A stretch of DNA of 64,000 bases from Cryomorphaceae bacterium (GTDB lineage: Bacteria; Bacteroidota; Bacteroidia; Flavobacteriales; UBA7430), in the NCBI GenBank assembly GCA_019649675.1, contig BOWN01000001.1, forward strand, positions 480,868 to 544,867. Direction: 5' to 3'. Positions 39,899 through 49,211 of the stretch are shown here, one piece after another; position 1 is the first letter of the stretch, and every line of letters begins with the position of its first letter. A program made the translations under genes and the position numbers. The notes beneath the pieces are model-generated. The model saw nothing but the letters and a program-made list of their open reading frames with translations. It was not told the DNA's origin and made no database searches.

Positions 39899-40010
39899 GT
39901 ATTCACTTGTTTACTTTTCGCTTATAGCGTATTAATATTTAAAATAAGCTACTTATTACCTCTGTTTTAATCTCAGTTTTGTAGATTAGCGAAAACAAAA
40001 TTTATCCGTC

Positions 40011-40391
40011 ATGAGAACAAAACTTACTCTTACAATATTAGGTGCATATAATATTCTTTTTGGCTTGGTGGCTATGTTTGCGTCTGCTACAATGGCTGCG
40101 GAAATAGTTAACTCAGACAGCCTTGAAGTAATTAGAATGGGAGAGCTATTTCACATTGGTTTGGGTCATGCTATTTTTCTTTGTGGTTTGTTATTAATGT
40201 TTGCTAGAAACGCAGAGTTAGCTACTGCAAAAAATATTATATTAGCTTATATGATTGGAATAGCAATTCTTTTTTATATTTTTTTCGGGGTAATGGCAAA
40301 CGAACCGTTAATTCTATTTAGCGCTTCAAATGTGGTGCCTGATTTTCTTTTCTTTGGTGTTGCCATTTTCGGTTACTTAAAAGCAAAATAG
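40011..40391 (+). CDS. Small four-helix membrane protein of unknown function
   Basis: A 126-residue protein with four hydrophobic helices (LTILGAYNILFGLVAMFASA; HIGLGHAIFLCGLLLMFA; IILAYMIGIAILFYIFFG; FLFFGVAIFGYL). Conserved-looking GAYN and GLGH motifs sit at helix ends. The frame is intact. It lies upstream of the DksA-like gene on the same strand with a 64-base gap. No function is assigned. Confidence 0.65.
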   Translation: MRTKLTLTILGAYNILFGLVAMFASATMAAEIVNSDSLEVIRMGELFHIGLGHAIFLCGLLLMFARNAELATAKNIILAYMIGIAILFYIFFGVMANEPLILFSASNVVPDFLFFGVAIFGYLKAK

Positions 40392-40455
40392 CTAAAGGCC
40401 TATATTTAAAATGCCTTCTGCTTGAGATGGCTTTTTATTTTCATTAATACATCTT

Positions 40456-40791
40456 ATGAACCAACAAGAGCGAAAAAAGGCGAAAGAGTCGATCATAAAA
40501 TCAATTGAAGAAACACAGAAAGACATTTCAAACCTTAAAGAACTAACAAAACCAATACCTCCAGAAAACGCAATTGGGCGAGTCAGCAGAATGGACGCCA
40601 TTAACAATAAAAGTGTGAGTGAAGCTGCGTTAACAAATGCCATTAACAAGCTTACTTTGTTAGAGCTTGCGCTTCAAAAAATAAATCACGAAGATTTTGG
40701 TCTTTGCGTTAGATGCAAAAATGAAATTCCTATTCAACGGATCTTATTAATGCCTCAAAGTAACAGATGTGTTCATTGCGCTTCCAAATAA
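40456..40791 (+). CDS. TraR/DksA-type C4 zinc-finger protein
   Basis: A 111-residue protein. An N-terminal coiled-coil (about 5-80) is followed by a C4 zinc finger, CVRCKNEIPIQRILLMP then CVHC, as in DksA/TraR proteins that enter the RNA polymerase secondary channel. A conserved acidic tip DxxDA is not obvious (RMDAINNKS is the closest), so it may be a DksA relative with different regulatory output. The frame is intact, with prs 165 bases downstream. Confidence 0.85.
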   Translation: MNQQERKKAKESIIKSIEETQKDISNLKELTKPIPPENAIGRVSRMDAINNKSVSEAALTNAINKLTLLELALQKINHEDFGLCVRCKNEIPIQRILLMPQSNRCVHCASK

Positions 40792-40955
40792 CCTCATATA
40801 GGTATGTTTATTTTGCCACTAAAGCCAATGATAGAAGTGTATTTAACTGTTGGTTTTTATTTTAAAATACAGACCTCTATTTTCAATATAATTTTATACA
40901 TTTGCTGGCCATAATAGAATGGCTAATTATTCTATTTATCAAAGAGTTAAGGACG

Positions 40956-41882
40956 ATGGGTACACCAGTTAAAATATTTTCAGGAAGAGCAACCTTACCA
41001 TTAGCAAAAGAAATTGCCAAGAGTTACGGTGTAGCTTTGGGAAATGTTATCATTTCTAGATTTAGCGATGGTGAGTTTATCCCTTCTTTTGAAGAGACGG
41101 TTAGAGGCTCAAAAGTATTTATCATTCAGTCTACACCACCACCATCAGATAATTTAATGGAATTGTTACTGATGATTGATGCAGCAAAGCGTGCATCGGC
41201 TGAACAAATTGTTGCTGTTATGCCTTATTTTGGTATGGCACGACAAGATCGCAAAGACAAGCCTAGAGTACCAATAGGTGCAAAGCTAGTTGCCAATATG
41301 CTCTCGGCAGCTGGTGCTACAAGAGTAATGACTTGTGATCTTCATGCAGATCAAATTCAGGGCTTCCTTGAGGTTCCGGTAGATCACCTGTATGGATCTT
41401 CTGTGTTTATCGATCACATTCGAGCATTAAACTTAAATAAGTTAACTATTGCATCACCTGATATGGGTGGCTCTAAGCGCGCAAATGCATATGCAAAACA
41501 TTTGGCTTGCGAAATGGTTATTTGTTACAAGCATAGAAAAAAAGCCAATGAAGTTGGTGAGATGCGTGTTATCGGTGATGTAAAAGGTAAAAACATTATT
41601 CTTGTAGATGACATGGTTGATACAGCCGGCACACTCACAAAAGCCGCTGATATGATGATTAAAGAAGGTGCGCTATCAGTCAGAGCTATTTGTACTCATG
41701 CTGTTTTGTCTGGTGATGCATACAATCGCATTGAGAATTCAAAAATACTAGAGCTCATTATTTCTGACACACTACCAAGTAATAAAAGTCCTAAAATAAA
41801 AGTCTTAAGTATCGCTCCAATGTTCGCCAATGTTATTAAAAACGTTGTGTTCAATGAGTCGATAAGCAAAAAACTTTATTAA
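40956..41882 (+). CDS. prs: Ribose-phosphate pyrophosphokinase
   Basis: Makes PRPP from ribose-5-phosphate and ATP for nucleotide, His and Trp synthesis. The start MGTPVKIFSGRATLPLAKEI (40956) is preferred; an in-frame upstream Met adds 18 unlikely residues. FSDGEFIPSFEETVRG, the ATP region MPYFGMARQDRKDKPR, the flexible loop ASPDMGGSKRANAYA and the PRPP loop ILVDDMVDTAGTLTKAA are all present. It has 308 residues. It is followed by rplY, a classical prs-rplY-pth order. Confidence 0.97.
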   Translation: MGTPVKIFSGRATLPLAKEIAKSYGVALGNVIISRFSDGEFIPSFEETVRGSKVFIIQSTPPPSDNLMELLLMIDAAKRASAEQIVAVMPYFGMARQDRKDKPRVPIGAKLVANMLSAAGATRVMTCDLHADQIQGFLEVPVDHLYGSSVFIDHIRALNLNKLTIASPDMGGSKRANAYAKHLACEMVICYKHRKKANEVGEMRVIGDVKGKNIILVDDMVDTAGTLTKAADMMIKEGALSVRAICTHAVLSGDAYNRIENSKILELIISDTLPSNKSPKIKVLSIAPMFANVIKNVVFNESISKKLY

Positions 41883-41910
41883 TTAATTCATTAACTAAAA
41901 ATCAAACAAA

Positions 41911-42539
41911 ATGAAATCAGTATCTATTAGCGCTGAAAAGCGTGTAGATTTGGGGAAAAAAGAAGCTAAGTCTTTAAGGGCTGCGGGAAAAGTACCATGC
42001 GTTGTTTACGGAGGTGAGACTATCCTTCACTTTGCCGCTTCGGAGGTCGCTTTTAATAACCTTGTTTACACACCAAATGTATATACGGTGGCGATTGATA
42101 TTGAGGGCAATACTGTGAATGCCCTTATCAAAGACATTCAATTCCACCCCGTAACAGACCGAATTATTCATGTTGACTTTATTGAGCTGACGGCAGGAAA
42201 AGAAGTGAACACGGAAATCCCGGTGATAATTACTGGAAACGCAATCGGGGTGAGAAATGGTGGAAAATTAAGAAAGACACTTCGTAAACTAAGCGTAAGA
42301 TCCACGCCAGAAAATCTCCCTGATGCAATAACGCTCGACATCACAGATATGAAAATTGGAGAGAAAATTTATGTTCGTGACATCGATTCAGACAATTTTG
42401 ACATTCTCACTTCAGGGAATGCTGTTGTTGTTGCTGTAAAAACAGCTCGTAATGCAGTTGAGGTTGAGGATGAAGTAGAGAGCGAAGATGGTTCTGAGAG
42501 CGCTGAGCGCCTGCTACTGACACTCCTGCTGCAGAATAA
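41911..42539 (+). CDS. rplY: 50S ribosomal protein L25 / general stress protein Ctc
   Basis: Binds 5S rRNA. It is the long Ctc form of about 209 residues: N-terminal L25 domain ([31 protein letters not shown]) and the beta C-domain ([16 protein letters not shown]). A frame change near 42506 turns the acidic/Ala tail ([10 protein letters not shown], stop 42537-42539) into a spurious extension running into pth. It lies between prs and pth, in the standard order. Confidence 0.95.
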
Positions 42540-42541
42540 GC

Positions 42542-43108
42542 ATGAAAAAATTCCTAATCATTGGTTTAGGTAATGTTGGTGATTCATACAGAGGTACGAG
42601 ACACAACATTGGTTTCAAAATATTGGATGCGCTAGCTAGCGCATCCCAAAATTTCTTTTGAGCCAAATCGTTATGCAGATACTTCGAAATTGAAAATTAA
42701 AGGGCGAACTCTAGTCTTGGTAAAACCGACCACATTTATGAACCTAAGTGGGAAAGCAGTAAACTACTATCTGCAGTCTGAAAAAATTGAACCTAAAAAC
42801 CTTCTCATTATTACTGATGATCTTGCGCTTCCATTTGGAACATTTCGCTTGCGAACTAAAGGAAGTGATGGTGGACACAATGGTTTAAAACACATCATTC
42901 AAACGCTTAATAGCACAAATTTTCAAGGATTCGGTTTGGTGTCGGGAATGAGTTTTCTAAGGGCAAACAAGTTGATTACGTGTTAGGACAATGGTCAGAA
43001 GAAGAAGAGTGTGCACTTCAAGAACGGATTGATACTGCTATAGAAATAATTAAAAGTTTTGTGATGGTTGGAGCTACACAAACCATGACCCTTTTCAACG
43101 GAAAATAA
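42542..43108 (+). CDS. pth: Peptidyl-tRNA hydrolase, frameshifted
   Basis: Recycles peptidyl-tRNA released during translation. It starts [20 protein letters not shown] 3 bases after the rplY stop. Key residues are visible across frames: Asn in GLGNVG, catalytic His in [25 protein letters not shown], Asp in [13 protein letters not shown] and Asn in GGHNGLKHI. Frames break near 42655 and near 42940; the C-terminus resumes with [12 protein letters not shown]. The total of about 189 residues is normal. Error rather than loss is likely because this gene is essential. Confidence 0.92.
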
Positions 43109-43119
43109 AACCCTTAAAC

Positions 43120-44157
43120 CTATTTATGAGTCTCAAGCTTTGGGTTCATAATTCGAAACCATAAGGGAGGTATTAAACTTAAAATCATCATGCCTGGATA
43201 TCCTGTTGGGAGCTGAGGCGCATCATCATGATGGTTTAACACCTGGTACTTCTTATGTGCTTTAAAATGGTGATCTGAATGCCGCGATAAATTAAACATC
43301 ATTAGCCGGCCAAATACATGATTTGAGTTCCAGGAATGGTGTGCCTTAACCCTTTCGTGACGACCTTTTTCATTCTTTTTTCTTTGCAAACCATAGTGTT
43401 CTAAATACTGAACAGTTTCAAAACTCACATAGGCAATGGCAGCATTAAATAAGAACGCCATAAGTATAAAACCACCAAACAAATAGTAAATCAAACCAAC
43501 AAATAAAATCTGTATAATTTGAAATTGAATCATCTCATTGTGCAAACTAAAATTAGACTGTTTGAATTCACTTCAAGCCTTTTCTTTTCAAGCTGCCATG
43601 CAGAAAGATATTCATTAAGTATTGCCCGAAACCAAAAGGCATAAACAGTCTCACCTTTGCGGGCGGTGGAGGGGTCTTCAAAAGTAGCTACGTTTTTGTG
43701 ATGCCCTCTATTATGCTCTATAAAGAAATGCATCATTAGGGTTGTCAAAAGCATTAACTTAGATAAAAATTGCTCTCCCCAAGATTGACGGTGACCTAGT
43801 TCATGAGCCAAGTTAATAGCAAACGTTGTAACTAGCCCCATTGATAATACTCGGCCAACAACTTCATATATTTGAAGCGATGCGTCTTGCAAAGAGAAAA
43901 GAAAAACGCATAATAAGACCAAGTGAAGTCCTACGGAGGTGTAAAGTATCAAATCGTATGCAATATTTTTTTGCAAGACTTTCCTCAAATTCCGAAAAGT
44001 TACGCTCATCATTTATTAAAAAAAACTCAATCAACGGAATCATAGCGTATGCATATAAAAAAGCACTATATGTCAGAACTCCTCTTTGAGTAAAACTCAA
44101 ATAAGCGAAAAAAGCCAAAGAAAGAGGTGCTACTGTAAATTTTATCGCGCTAATCAT
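43120..44157 (-). CDS. alkB: Alkane 1-monooxygenase AlkB family, frameshifted
   Basis: Membrane di-iron oxygenase that hydroxylates terminal carbons of alkanes or related acyl chains. The reconstructed length of about 346 residues has all His boxes: NLAHELGHRQSWG, FIEHNRGHHKNVATFEDP, a YLEHYGLQRK motif and NLSRHSDHHFKAHKKYQVL. The C-terminal LPTGYPGMMILSLIPPLWF is the typical end. The N-terminus has transmembrane helices. Frames change near 43990 and near 43540. No rubredoxin gene is adjacent. It is divergent from the Kazal-like exported protein. Confidence 0.88.
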
Positions 44158-44271
44158 GTATACCTAATTTAGTAAAATTTATTCCCCTTAAATAAATCTA
44201 AAAAACACATTTATATTGTTTTTGTATCTTGTCACAAATATAAGGTACTATTTGATAAAGTTTAAAAAATT

Positions 44272-45189
44272 ATGAAAACTCTTCTTATTTCCCTAATACT
44301 AACTGTTGGGGTTAGTGCATCTGCACAAATTGATGAATGTTGTATTAATCCAGACTGGATAAACCCTAATGCCATGTGCACCATGGAATTTAATCCTGTT
44401 GTTGGATGTAATGGCGTGGAATACAGCAATCCTTGTGTTGCTCAAGTTTCTGGTGTTACCTCATGGACCAATGCTGCTACCGGATTGACTAATACATTAG
44501 ACTGGAACTGTGAAACTGGGGGGGTGCTTTGTACATCGTTGTCTGGAATCGAAATTTTTGAATACGGTTTCTGGGCAAACCCTAATGACCCATGTGATAT
44601 GGGGGAGTGTGCACCAAATGGGGAATTCTATGGCATTGCTATAGACTGTGCTTCATGGTTTGGCGCTCCTTGTAATGGAGAGTGGGTTAATGTTGACGGG
44701 GAATGTTGCCCTGTATGTATCGAAGTAGAACCACTTTGTACCTCTTATTCTGGCATTGACATCTTTGAAAGTGGTGAATGGACGAACCCTAACGATCCAT
44801 GTGATTTTGGGTTCTGTGGTGATGACGGATTCTTTTCAGGCGTCATTATTGACTGTCCAGAACAAATGGGTATGCCATGTGATGGTGAGTGGGTGTTAGA
44901 AGATGGGGCTTGTTGCTCTACTTGTGTAGAAAATACTTATTCTGATTGTGGAAGCATTTCTATTACACTTAACAATGGCTGGAATATGATTGGCTTTGCT
45001 TGTTCAGAAAACACAAATGCCATGATTGCTTTTGCTGCCATACAAGACAAAATTATTATTGCAAAAGACGGTGTTGGAAATGCATATTTACCAGATTGGG
45101 ATTTTAATGGTATTGGCGAACTTGAGAGAGGTTATGGCTACCTTATAAAAGTATCTGAAGAAATAATCGATTATAATATTTGTGACTAA
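44272..45189 (+). CDS. Exported Kazal/VWC-like cysteine-rich protein with a GWNMI module
   Basis: A 305-residue secreted protein with a signal peptide ending near ASA. A Kazal-like domain (about 20-85) contains NPVVGCNGVEYSNPCVAQVS. Two cysteine-rich units follow (about 95-155 and 158-220), each of form SGIxIFExGxWxNPNDPCDxGxC...GEWV...CCxxC, resembling von Willebrand C domains. The C-terminal module (about 228-303) is NNGWNMIGFACSENTNA then YLPDWDFNGIGELERGYGYL, the same module as in the lysyl-oxidase protein. No T9SS tail is present. Protease inhibition is possible but unproven. The frame is intact. Confidence 0.75.
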   Translation: MKTLLISLILTVGVSASAQIDECCINPDWINPNAMCTMEFNPVVGCNGVEYSNPCVAQVSGVTSWTNAATGLTNTLDWNCETGGVLCTSLSGIEIFEYGFWANPNDPCDMGECAPNGEFYGIAIDCASWFGAPCNGEWVNVDGECCPVCIEVEPLCTSYSGIDIFESGEWTNPNDPCDFGFCGDDGFFSGVIIDCPEQMGMPCDGEWVLEDGACCSTCVENTYSDCGSISITLNNGWNMIGFACSENTNAMIAFAAIQDKIIIAKDGVGNAYLPDWDFNGIGELERGYGYLIKVSEEIIDYNICD

Positions 45190-45214
45190 GATGAAAGTTT
45201 AAATCGTTTAAAAA

Positions 45215-45243
45215 TGCGCCTCAATCTGAGGTGTATTTTTTTA
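45215..45243 (+). terminator. Terminator after the Kazal-like gene
   Basis: GCGCCTCA-ATC-TGAGGTGT then ATTTTTTTATT, 26 bases after the stop at 45189. Confidence 0.8.
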
Positions 45244-45285
45244 TTCAAAAATTTGAGAAGTTTATATTAGATAACAAAGCGCTTA

Positions 45286-46384
45286 ATGATTCTATATCTC
45301 TACCCTCAATGGCTGCGAATAAGCACATGTCAATTTTTTAAACTGTTGACAGAATCCATGTGTCTGTTTCCTTTTCGCCCTAACTCTATTCATAAATTCG
45401 TTTTGGTGACACTGCTCTCTATCTGTGCTTTACTCATTTCGTACATACATCTAAGCGTTGTTTTTGTGGAACAAGTCCTGTTTTCTTTATTCGTCTCATT
45501 TAAAGCCTACCCTACCGTATTCATTATTGGTCCACCGCGAAGTGGTACCACGCGCATGCATAAGCTTTTGGCTAAAGACGTTGAGACATTTAGCTCAATG
45601 AAAATGTGGGAGCTTTTTTTTGCGCCTGCAATAAGCCAAAAACTTATACTTATTTGTTTGGGTAAAATTGACGAATTGTTTGGCGCGCCTTTCTTTAGAC
45701 TTATACAATATTTTGAAAAAAAAATCTTTAAAGACTTTAATCGTATTCATAAGCTCGGGCTTTTTAACGTAGAAGAGGATGCACTTATTTTGTTCCACTT
45801 ATTTTCTTGCTATCATATGTCATTCCTAATAGGCAAAGAGCGGTCTTATTCGCACTTAAATTACGATAAGGGTGTTCCTAAGGCGGTTTGGGCATATTAC
45901 AAAATTTGTGTGGACAACCATATGCGCCTTAACTCAAAAAAAAACGTATTTATCTAAAAACCCTTTTTTCTCAGGGTCTTCTGTGTCTCTAAGCGAATTA
46001 TTTAAAGCGCCCAAATTCATATACATGGACAGAGAAATGAGTCAGGTTGCGCCATCATTTTTTAGCTTGAAAAAGTTTCTTTCACATGTTTTTTATGGAA
46101 ATCAGCCTAGCAAAATGCAATATAAATCTATTCTTAAAACATTGCATTTTTGGCGTGATGCTCCATTAAATGAGATTTATAAATCCGCTATATTCAGAGT
46201 AAGCTTTAAAAAATTAACCACAGAGCCAATGGATCTAGTTATTAAAATTTATCACTTTTTAGGAATAAAAATGGGTGCAGAACACAAAAATGGGTTAATT
46301 GCGGAGGTGCAAAAAGCGAAAGTTTACAAAAGTGAACACAAGGGATTCACCAAAATATTGATCTTGAAAATTAATTTGATTTAA
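45286..46384 (+). CDS. Sulfotransferase family protein, frameshifted
   Basis: PAPS-dependent sulfotransferase-like protein of about 365 residues. A hydrophobic N-terminal segment (about 38-75) precedes the 5'-phosphosulfate loop FIIGPPRSGTTRMHKLLAKD. The 3'-phosphate-binding region follows as SKNPFFSGSSVSLSELF. One frame change near 45945, in an eight-A run, separates the halves. The final KIYHFLGIKMG is typical of the family. The acceptor (glycan or lipid) is unknown. The sequence after the stop deteriorates at once. Confidence 0.78.
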
Positions 46385-46949
46385 AATTAAAAAAACTTTT
46401 TAAAAAAAGGACCCGAAAATTAAAAAACTTTCAATTTTTTCAACCATTTTTTTTGTTAAAACCTTTATCCCAAAAAATTTTAAAAAAATAAAATTAAATT
46501 TTTTTTCTTTTTTGGGTTTTGTGTTACATTAAAAAATTTTGGGGGTTACTAAGTTTTTTTTCATTTTTTAACCCTTTCAAACTTAAGGGTTTTTAAATTT
46601 TTTAAAGAAAAATTAAAGGTTTTGGTTTAGAAGTATTTTATTTCTACTCCTTTTAAAATTTTAAATTCAAGAAAAATTTTTTGTTTCTTAAAACCAAAAT
46701 TTCATCACTATTTTTATAAAAGGGTTGAAAAACCCCCATTTTGGGAGAAATTTTTATTTTTAAAATTTAAAAAACCATTTTTTTATGTTTTTAAATTTTA
46801 AACTTTTGTTTGAAAATTAAAAAAATAAAAAAAATTTAAAAAAATTTTATTAAATTTTAGTTTTTATTTTTTCAATATTTATTTAAATTTCCAAAAAAAC
46901 CAAAAAATTTCTTTCCCAACCCAATTTTTTCCAAAAACACCTTGTTTTA
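46385..46949. other. Homopolymer-rich, unreadable stretch
   Basis: About 560 bases dominated by runs of A and T with frequent TTTGGG/AAACCC patterns. No frame, repeat copy or RNA gene could be read. It probably hides the 5' part of the exported repeat protein that follows, corrupted by poor consensus. Confidence 0.5.
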
Positions 46950-48868
46950 TTACCCATGGTGTATCATGAATTTAATGCTAACGTATATATTAGGATTACT
47001 GACGAAAATGGGGTTAATTAAATAAAATACTTGGGAAAGGTGCTTCATTAGAACATACCTTAAGTTATGGTTTCCCCAATGAAAGATGTCATCTTTTGAA
47101 ATATCTCCTGGTACTATAATTATTATGTTGAAGTTTAAGTTATGGTGACTGTGCTACCGCCCACCCCATTGGGCTATTCTTCAGGTGAAGACACTATTTT
47201 TCTGGGGGAAAGGGATATATGGTCGAAGGAAGTTTCACAGTTAATTCTCAATCAATAGTTTCTTTACCTGCCCCGGAATATCCAATCACCTTGATGGATT
47301 ACCCTGGGGTTCATGAATTTAAATTTAAAGTATATATTAGGATTACTGACGAAAATGGGGAATTAAATAAAATACTTGGGAAATTTTTCAAGAAAATACC
47401 TTAAGTTATGGGTTTCCAATGAAAGCATGTCATCTTTGAAAAAATCTCCTTCATATAATTATTATGTTAACTTTTAAATTATGGTGACTTTTACCCCACA
47501 CCCCCTTGGGCTATTCTTCTAGGTGAAGACACTTTGTTTCTGGGAAGGTATATATGGTCTTGAAGGAAGTTTTGTCGTTGAAGAACCTGAAATATATGGA
47601 TGCAGATTCAACTTATCTTGAATATAATTCTGATGCAGATATAGATGATGGCTATGTGATGTTTTAGTTGTGTATGGTTTTATGGATTCACTTATGTCTA
47701 ATTACAACCCTGAAGCCAATACTGATGATGGTTTTTTTGTGTTTTTTGGGGAAGAATTCGCTAATAGCCCAATCTGAGCTTGATAATGTTGTTATTGAAG
47801 ATGGGGTAAGTCAAGAAGATGTTGACGCTTTTTGGGGCTGGAGCTGCTTCAGTTACTCCTGAAGATAAATGGGTCAAGCTGATTTGATGCTGTTTTTATG
47901 CAGAAGGTTTTTCCCTTTCAGTTGAAATACCAAATGTAAGAGGTAGCCACTCAAAATATGCCATTGTCTTCCAAAAAGGTTTGGGAGCATTTTTGGGAAT
48001 ACATTTTTTTGGGAATCTCTAATATTATTGAAGCCTTTTCGGGATATTTCAGATAATATTGAAATTGAAAAAAGATGAGTGGGGATTAGCTTACTTACCA
48101 GCTTGGGGCTTTAGTGCATTTAGCAATTTAGAGTTTGGTGAAGGATATCAAATTAAAATGATAGAGGAAGTGACTGACTTCCAATTCTGTACTACAATTG
48201 CTGGAGGTGCATCTCAAGAAGAATTAGATGCTGCAATAGCCGAAGTTCATGCAATGTATGAGGGCTGGTGTGAATCAGATATAGATAATGATGGCATCTG
48301 TGATGTTGATGAGGTTTCAGGTTGTATGGACGCATCATCATGTAATTATGTGTCAGAAGCAGAGTTTGATGATGGTTCTTGTGACTACGAGTCTTGTTTG
48401 GATGAGTGTGGTGTTATAAATGGAGATAACCCCATCTTGCACAGATGCTTGTGGTGTTATTAATGGAGACAACTCTACTTGTATGGGCGAATGGAGTTCC
48501 CAACGGAGAAAAACTCATCTTGTACAGATGATTGTGCCACTGATATATGTTTATTCTTTAAATTCTGATGGAAGATTAACTTACTATAGTAATAAAACAA
48601 TATTTTGGGTTTTCAGTTTCATTTTCCCGAAACTGTACCCTTTCTAGCAGTGGTGATGATGCTGCAGAAGCTGGTTTTATGATTTCATCTTCAAGTTTTA
48701 AATTCATTCGTATTAGGCATTCTTTTTTCTGGTAATTCAATACCTGCAGGATATGGGCATCTTTTGGATTTAACTTTTTGGGGTTTATTCCCCCTGTGTC
48801 CTAGTGATATAGTCATTTCTGGTGCAGGCGGGGGTTCACTATCATTCAGTATGTCTTGTGAGTTTTAA
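46950..48868 (+). CDS. Exported GCxD-repeat protein with tandem 347-bp duplication, heavily frameshifted
   Basis: Fragments in three frames describe one secreted protein. Two copies of a module containing VYIRITDENGELNKILGK and LSYGFP start at about 46963 and 47310. Then come repeats of the DSTYLEYNSDADIDDG and YGCMDSLMSNYNPEA type and a GWNMI-type module ending EWGLAYLPAWGFSAFSNLEF and GYQIKMIEE. Another GCMDASSCNYVSEAEFDDGS, a DECGVINGDN repeat pair and an end near GGGSLSFSMSCEF (stop 48868) follow. The N-terminus and signal peptide cannot be located. At least ten indels are needed. Confidence 0.5.
46963..47560 (+). repeat. Tandem direct repeat, period about 347 bp
   Basis: The segment around GTATATATTAGGATTACTGA occurs at 46983 and again at 47330. 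Matching blocks follow at the same spacing (AATAAAATACTTGGGAAA, CTTAAGTTATGG, GGTGAAGACACT). It is in coding phase with a protein module. Confidence 0.85.
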
Positions 48869-48883
48869 ATTTAAGATAAAACA

Positions 48884-48914
48884 AAAAAACCACTCTAATA
48901 GGGTGGCTTTTTTA
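48884..48914 (+). terminator. Terminator of the exported repeat protein
   Basis: AAAAAACCACTCTAATAGGG then TGGCTTTTTT: a 6-bp stem with A- and T-runs, 16 bases after the stop at 48868. Confidence 0.8.
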
Positions 48915-49211
48915 TGATCTCTTCACTCAAAAAATAATTGATTTAACAACCTCTATCTCCTACTCACCCACCTATCCAAGCAAATTAAATTGATGTGTTA
49001 AATCAATTTTATTCAATTTATATCGTACTATTTTATGTGGTGATTTGATGAGAATATTATTCTCTCGTTTTAGAATCAAAAAGTCTAATTATAAATTATT
49101 TTGACAAGAATATTTGTCAAAAATGAAGTGATTTAAGTCTGATTTTTGATTTTGTTAATCACTCTATAACCCCTATAAATCCTCAGAAAAAGGACTCGAA
49201 GAGGCTAAAAT
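48915..49211. other. AT-rich intergenic region
   Basis: About 300 bases between convergent genes. No gene, repeat copy or clear hairpin beyond the terminator was found. Confidence 0.5.

Noticed and set aside
46385..46949. A novel low-complexity regulatory or structural DNA region
   Set aside because: The pattern (strings of A, T and GGG/CCC runs without periodicity) matches consensus corruption; nothing supports a function.
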